A program made the position numbers and the translations under genes. A stretch of 8,778 nucleotides of DNA from an uncultured Rhodospirillales bacterium (GTDB lineage Bacteria; Pseudomonadota; Alphaproteobacteria; Acetobacterales; Acetobacteraceae): the NCBI GenBank assembly GCA_903928045.1, contig CAIYPH010000546.1:1-8778 (forward strand), given 5' to 3'. Shown here piece after piece: positions 6,305 through 8,778 of this stretch (within the stretch, counting starts at the first letter, position 1; every line of letters starts with the position of its first letter). Under the pieces are notes generated by a model. That model had not been told where the DNA came from. It did no database searches and worked only from the letters and a program-made list of their open reading frames with translations.

Positions 6305-7525
6305 ATGCTGCATAACACGAAGGATTCGATGCTGCGCGCGCGCGCCGCGAAAGTCGTGCCCGGGGGCATGTGGGGGCATCAGAACGCCGCCAATCTGCCC
6401 GAGGGCTATCCGCAGTTCTTCGCCTCCGGCAGCGGCTGCCGGGTGCGCGATGTGGATGGGAATGAGTATATCGACTTCATGTGCTCCTGGGGTCCGGTGG
6501 TGCTCGGCCATCACCATCCCGAGGTGGAGGCCGCCGCGGCCCGCCAGGCGGCGATGGGGGACTGCCAGAATGGGCCGAGCGAGGCGATGGTGGAGCTGGC
6601 GGAGCTGCTGGTCGACACGATTCCGCATGCCGACTGGGTGCAGTTCCAGAAGAACGGCACCGATGCCACCACCATGGCCGTGGTGTTCGCCCGTGCCGGG
6701 ACCGGGCGGCGCAAGGTGCTGGTGGCGACCGGGGCCTATCACGGCGCGGTGCCCTGGACCTCGCCATCGCTGTCGGGCGTGACCGCCGAGGACCGGGCGC
6801 ATGTGGATCACTACGCGTTCAATGATATCGCGAGCCTGGAGGCGGCGGTGGATCGCCATCAGGGGGACCTCGCGGCGATCCTGGTGTCCGCCTTTAAGCA
6901 TGATGCCGGGTTCGACCAGGAGATGCCGACCCACGCCTTCGCGCGGCGCGCCCGCGAGCTGTGCGACGCGACGGGGGCGGCTCTGATCATCGATGACGTG
7001 CGGGCCGGGTTCCGCCTGCATATCGGCGGCTCCTGGGAGGAATACGGCGTGCGGCCGGATCTGGCGGCGTGGAGCAAGTCGATCGCCAACGGGCATCCGC
7101 TGGCGGCGATCACCGGGAATGACCGGTTTCGTGCGCATGTGAGCAAGACCTTCTCCACCGGCTCCTTCTGGACGGCGGCGGTGCCGATGGCGGCGGGGGT
7201 GGCGACCGTGACCGCGCTGCGGCGGGATGACGGGATCGGGCATATGCGGGCGATGGGCGAGCGGTTCCGCGCCGGGTTTGCGGCGCTGTCGGACAAGTAC
7301 GGGGTGCCGATCCGCCAGACCGGGCCGGTGCAGATGCCGCTGGTGCTGTTCGAGGACGATGCGGACCTCGCCAAGGCGCATACGTTCTGTTCGACGGCGC
7401 TGCGGGCGGGGGCGTATTTCCACCCCAAGCACAACATGTTCCTCTCGGTCGCCCATACGGCGGCGGATATCGACGCCGCGCTGGTGGCCGCCGAGGCAGG
7501 GTTCGCGGCGGTGGCGCGGGGCTAG
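6305..7525 (+). CDS. Class III PLP aminotransferase, glutamate-1-semialdehyde aminomutase-like
   Basis: This is a 406-residue pyridoxal-phosphate enzyme of the class III (ornithine/GSA) aminotransferase group. The N terminus VPGGMWGHQN (18-27) and VRDVDGNEYIDFMCSWGPVVLGHHHP (47-72) are typical. The cofactor pocket shows KNGTDATTMA (116-125, usually SGTEA), the ring-stacking AYHG (144-147), the pyridine-binding aspartate in LIIDDVRAGFR (227-237, Asp230) and the Schiff-base Lys258 in WSKSIANGHPL. The G-S-F segment at 286-288 supplies a phosphate contact. It is unlikely to be the haem-pathway HemL, because NSGTEA becomes NGTDA and the lysine motif is SKSIANG; it resembles the wider COG0001 family that transaminates sugars or keto acids. 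AGGAGG at 6294-6299, five bases before ATG 6305, fixes the start. It diverges from the dioxygenase operon, and its stop overlaps the convergent glycosyltransferase stop in CTAG. Confidence 0.94.
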   Translation: MLHNTKDSMLRARAAKVVPGGMWGHQNAANLPEGYPQFFASGSGCRVRDVDGNEYIDFMCSWGPVVLGHHHPEVEAAAARQAAMGDCQNGPSEAMVELAELLVDTIPHADWVQFQKNGTDATTMAVVFARAGTGRRKVLVATGAYHGAVPWTSPSLSGVTAEDRAHVDHYAFNDIASLEAAVDRHQGDLAAILVSAFKHDAGFDQEMPTHAFARRARELCDATGAALIIDDVRAGFRLHIGGSWEEYGVRPDLAAWSKSIANGHPLAAITGNDRFRAHVSKTFSTGSFWTAAVPMAAGVATVTALRRDDGIGHMRAMGERFRAGFAALSDKYGVPIRQTGPVQMPLVLFEDDADLAKAHTFCSTALRAGAYFHPKHNMFLSVAHTAADIDAALVAAEAGFAAVARG

Positions 7526-8718
7526 GCCACCGCCTCGGCCACCACGCGATCGAGCGTGCGGAGCTGGGCGGCCCAGGTGTAGTCGCGCTCCACGGCGCGG
7601 CGCCCGGCCGCTCCCATGCGGGCGCGATAGGCGTCGTCGCGGAGAAGGGCGATGACGTGGCGGGCGAACCCTTCGGGGTCATCCGCAGCTTCGATGCCTT
7701 CGCCGGCGGGCACGGCTGCGCCACGGCGGACTTGCTCGGTGGAGACCACGGGCAGCCCCATGGACATGGCTTCCAGCACCTTGTTCTGGATACCGCGGGC
7801 GATGCGCAGCGGGCCGACGAAGACTTCGGCTTCATCGAGGAAGGGCCGCACGTCCGGCACGCGGCCGGTAACGGTCACACCGGGCAGTTGCGCAAGGGCT
7901 TGAACGGCGGGCGAGGGTTTGCTGCCGCATATGACGAAATGCGCCGCCGGGACCGCGTTGCGGACGAGAGGGAGGATGTCGCGGGCGAACCAGCTCACCG
8001 CATCGACGTTGGGCAGGTAGTCCATCACCCCGGTGAAGATGAGGCCGCCCTTGGATTTGGCGGCGCCGGCGGAGCGGAAATAGTCGAGATCGACGCCGTT
8101 GCCGGCGGTGCTGATGGCGGCGCCGGGGATGAGCCGCTCGAAATCGCGCCGCTCATTATCGGTGCAGACAAGGGAGTGCTGGTAGGCGTGGGCGACCCGG
8201 CGCTCGAGGGCGCGGGTGCGGCGGGCCTCGATGGCGTAGACCCAGCGCATGGGGGGGCGGGTTTCGGCGGCGTAGCGCTCCCATTTGATCGAGTCGAGGT
8301 CGGCGAACTGCATGATGCGCGGGGTGGCCCCGAAGATCTCGGCGTATTGCGCGGTGTTGGAGCTGTAGACGAAGACGAGGTCGGGCGGGATGCGGATTTT
8401 CGCCTCGCGCAAGGCGGCGTGAAGAGCAGGCTCGTCGATCATCGCCTCGGCGAGGGGGCGGCCGGTGAGGAGGGCGAGCAGGGCGCGCGGCTTGGCCATG
8501 GCGGTGTTGACGGGGAACGCCGTGACGGATGCGACGATTTCGCGCAGTCCAGCAACGTTCGCCATGTCCTCCGCGCCATCGGCGGTGCAGAAGACATGGA
8601 CCTCGTGGTGCGCGGCGAGGTGGCGGACCTCGTTGCAGGTGGTGATCTTGTCGCCGCGATCGGGCGGGAACGGGACACGTTGTGCGATGAAGAAGATGCG
8701 CAGGCGGCGGTCGGTCAT
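7522..8718 (-). CDS. GT4-type glycosyltransferase, PEP-CTERM/XrtA-associated (TIGR03087-like)
   Basis: This 398-residue glycosyltransferase has two Rossmann-like domains and probably adds a sugar to an exopolysaccharide precursor at the cytoplasmic face of the membrane. The N terminus LRIFFIAQRVPFPPDRGDKI (6-25) and 'NEVRHLAAHHEVHVF' are hallmarks of the TIGR03087 family. The hinge has IMQFADLDSIKW (135-146). The C-terminal nucleotide-sugar domain shows FTGVMDYLPNVDAVSWF (228-244), FVICGSKPS (261-269), GRVPDVRPFL (285-294) and ARGIQNKVLEAMSMGLPVVST (307-327), with Arg308 where most GT4 enzymes carry the first Glu of the E-x7-E motif and Glu316 as the second. It has no signal peptide. ATG 8718 is preceded by TGAGG five bases upstream. 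Its 3' end shares CTAG with the aminotransferase. No exosortase or polymerisation gene is visible in the window; the upstream neighbours are beyond the edge. Confidence 0.92.
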   Translation of the reverse strand: MTDRRLRIFFIAQRVPFPPDRGDKITTCNEVRHLAAHHEVHVFCTADGAEDMANVAGLREIVASVTAFPVNTAMAKPRALLALLTGRPLAEAMIDEPALHAALREAKIRIPPDLVFVYSSNTAQYAEIFGATPRIMQFADLDSIKWERYAAETRPPMRWVYAIEARRTRALERRVAHAYQHSLVCTDNERRDFERLIPGAAISTAGNGVDLDYFRSAGAAKSKGGLIFTGVMDYLPNVDAVSWFARDILPLVRNAVPAAHFVICGSKPSPAVQALAQLPGVTVTGRVPDVRPFLDEAEVFVGPLRIARGIQNKVLEAMSMGLPVVSTEQVRRGAAVPAGEGIEAADDPEGFARHVIALLRDDAYRARMGAAGRRAVERDYTWAAQLRTLDRVVAEAVA

Positions 8719-8745
8719 GCGGGCCTCATCGCAGGGGATAGCAAG

Positions 8746-8772
8746 GAAGCGCTTCTTTTTGAAAAAAGTAGC
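8746..8772. repeat. AT-rich inverted repeat with an adjoining 10-bp palindrome
   Basis: GCTTCTTTTT (8751-8760) and AAAAAGTAGC (8763-8772) are inverted copies with one mismatch and almost no loop. They abut a perfect palindrome GAAGCGCTTC (8746-8755). From memory, near-identical elements (AAGCGCTTC plus a T-run, then an A-run plus AAGC) recur between genes in Acetobacteraceae genomes; this is recollection, not a search result. The T- and A-runs make it a possible bidirectional terminator for a gene beyond the window, or it may be a dispersed intergenic repeat. It lies 28 bases upstream of the glycosyltransferase start. Confidence 0.5.
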
Positions 8773-8778
8773 AAAAAC

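Noticed and set aside
4375..6315. Long plus-strand open frame of 646 codons opposite the dioxygenase and LLM genes
   Set aside because: It is antisense to two clearly recognisable enzymes, has Gly/Ala/Asp-rich low-complexity composition, and shows no domain. High-GC codon use on one strand keeps the opposite frame open.
6139..6369. 77-codon N-terminal extension of the dioxygenase gene
   Set aside because: It runs through the divergent promoter region and into the aminotransferase, while a good ribosome site marks ATG 6138.
6290..7456. Minus-strand 388-codon open frame over the aminotransferase
   Set aside because: It is His/Arg/Pro-rich without domains and opposes a complete PLP enzyme.
1..8778. 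Search by eye for tRNA, rRNA, CRISPR array, transposase or integrase
   Set aside because: No repeat-spacer pattern, cloverleaf, rRNA stretch or mobile-element protein was seen.

Overview
The window is GC-rich (third codon positions are nearly all G or C) and tightly packed. Gene content and codon use suggest an alphaproteobacterium, most likely of the Acetobacteraceae (Acidiphilium/Roseomonas type). This placement rests on protein style, GC content and an AT-rich 'GCTTCTTTTT..AAAAAGTAGC' intergenic element at the right edge that I associate with that family. No database search was possible.

Left region (1-2197, + strand): the 3' end of a peptide/nickel-type ABC importer operon. It holds the last 56 residues of a DppC/OppC-like permease, then a D-type ATPase and an F-type ATPase. 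The three genes overlap by a few bases. The substrate-binding protein and the first permease must lie upstream, outside the window.

Middle region (2198-3220): a small MarR-type winged-helix regulator on +. Its N-terminal helix is encoded in a frame with no usable start codon, which looks like a one-base frameshift close to the start. A strong hairpin follows it, then a good sigma70-like promoter and a small unrecognised ORF (2795-3151).

Metabolic region (3221-7525): three minus-strand genes read as one probable operon in the order phytanoyl-CoA dioxygenase family (Fe(II)/2-oxoglutarate) -> luciferase-like monooxygenase -> Gfo/Idh/MocA oxidoreductase. A class III, GSA-aminomutase-like PLP aminotransferase diverges from them on +. 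The four enzyme types (hydroxylation, flavin oxidation/reduction, NAD(P)-dependent sugar or polyol oxidation, transamination) suggest a small catabolic or tailoring pathway of unknown substrate. The upstream peptide-type importer may or may not bring that substrate in. Both genes in the minus operon that have a clear Shine-Dalgarno sequence carry it inside a small CCTCC/GGAGG hairpin with an 11-nt loop.

Right region (7522-8778): a minus-strand glycosyltransferase of the GT4 type resembling the PEP-CTERM/XrtA-associated family (TIGR03087-like). It converges on the aminotransferase, and the two stop codons share one CTAG. The window ends in an AT-rich inverted repeat upstream of the glycosyltransferase.
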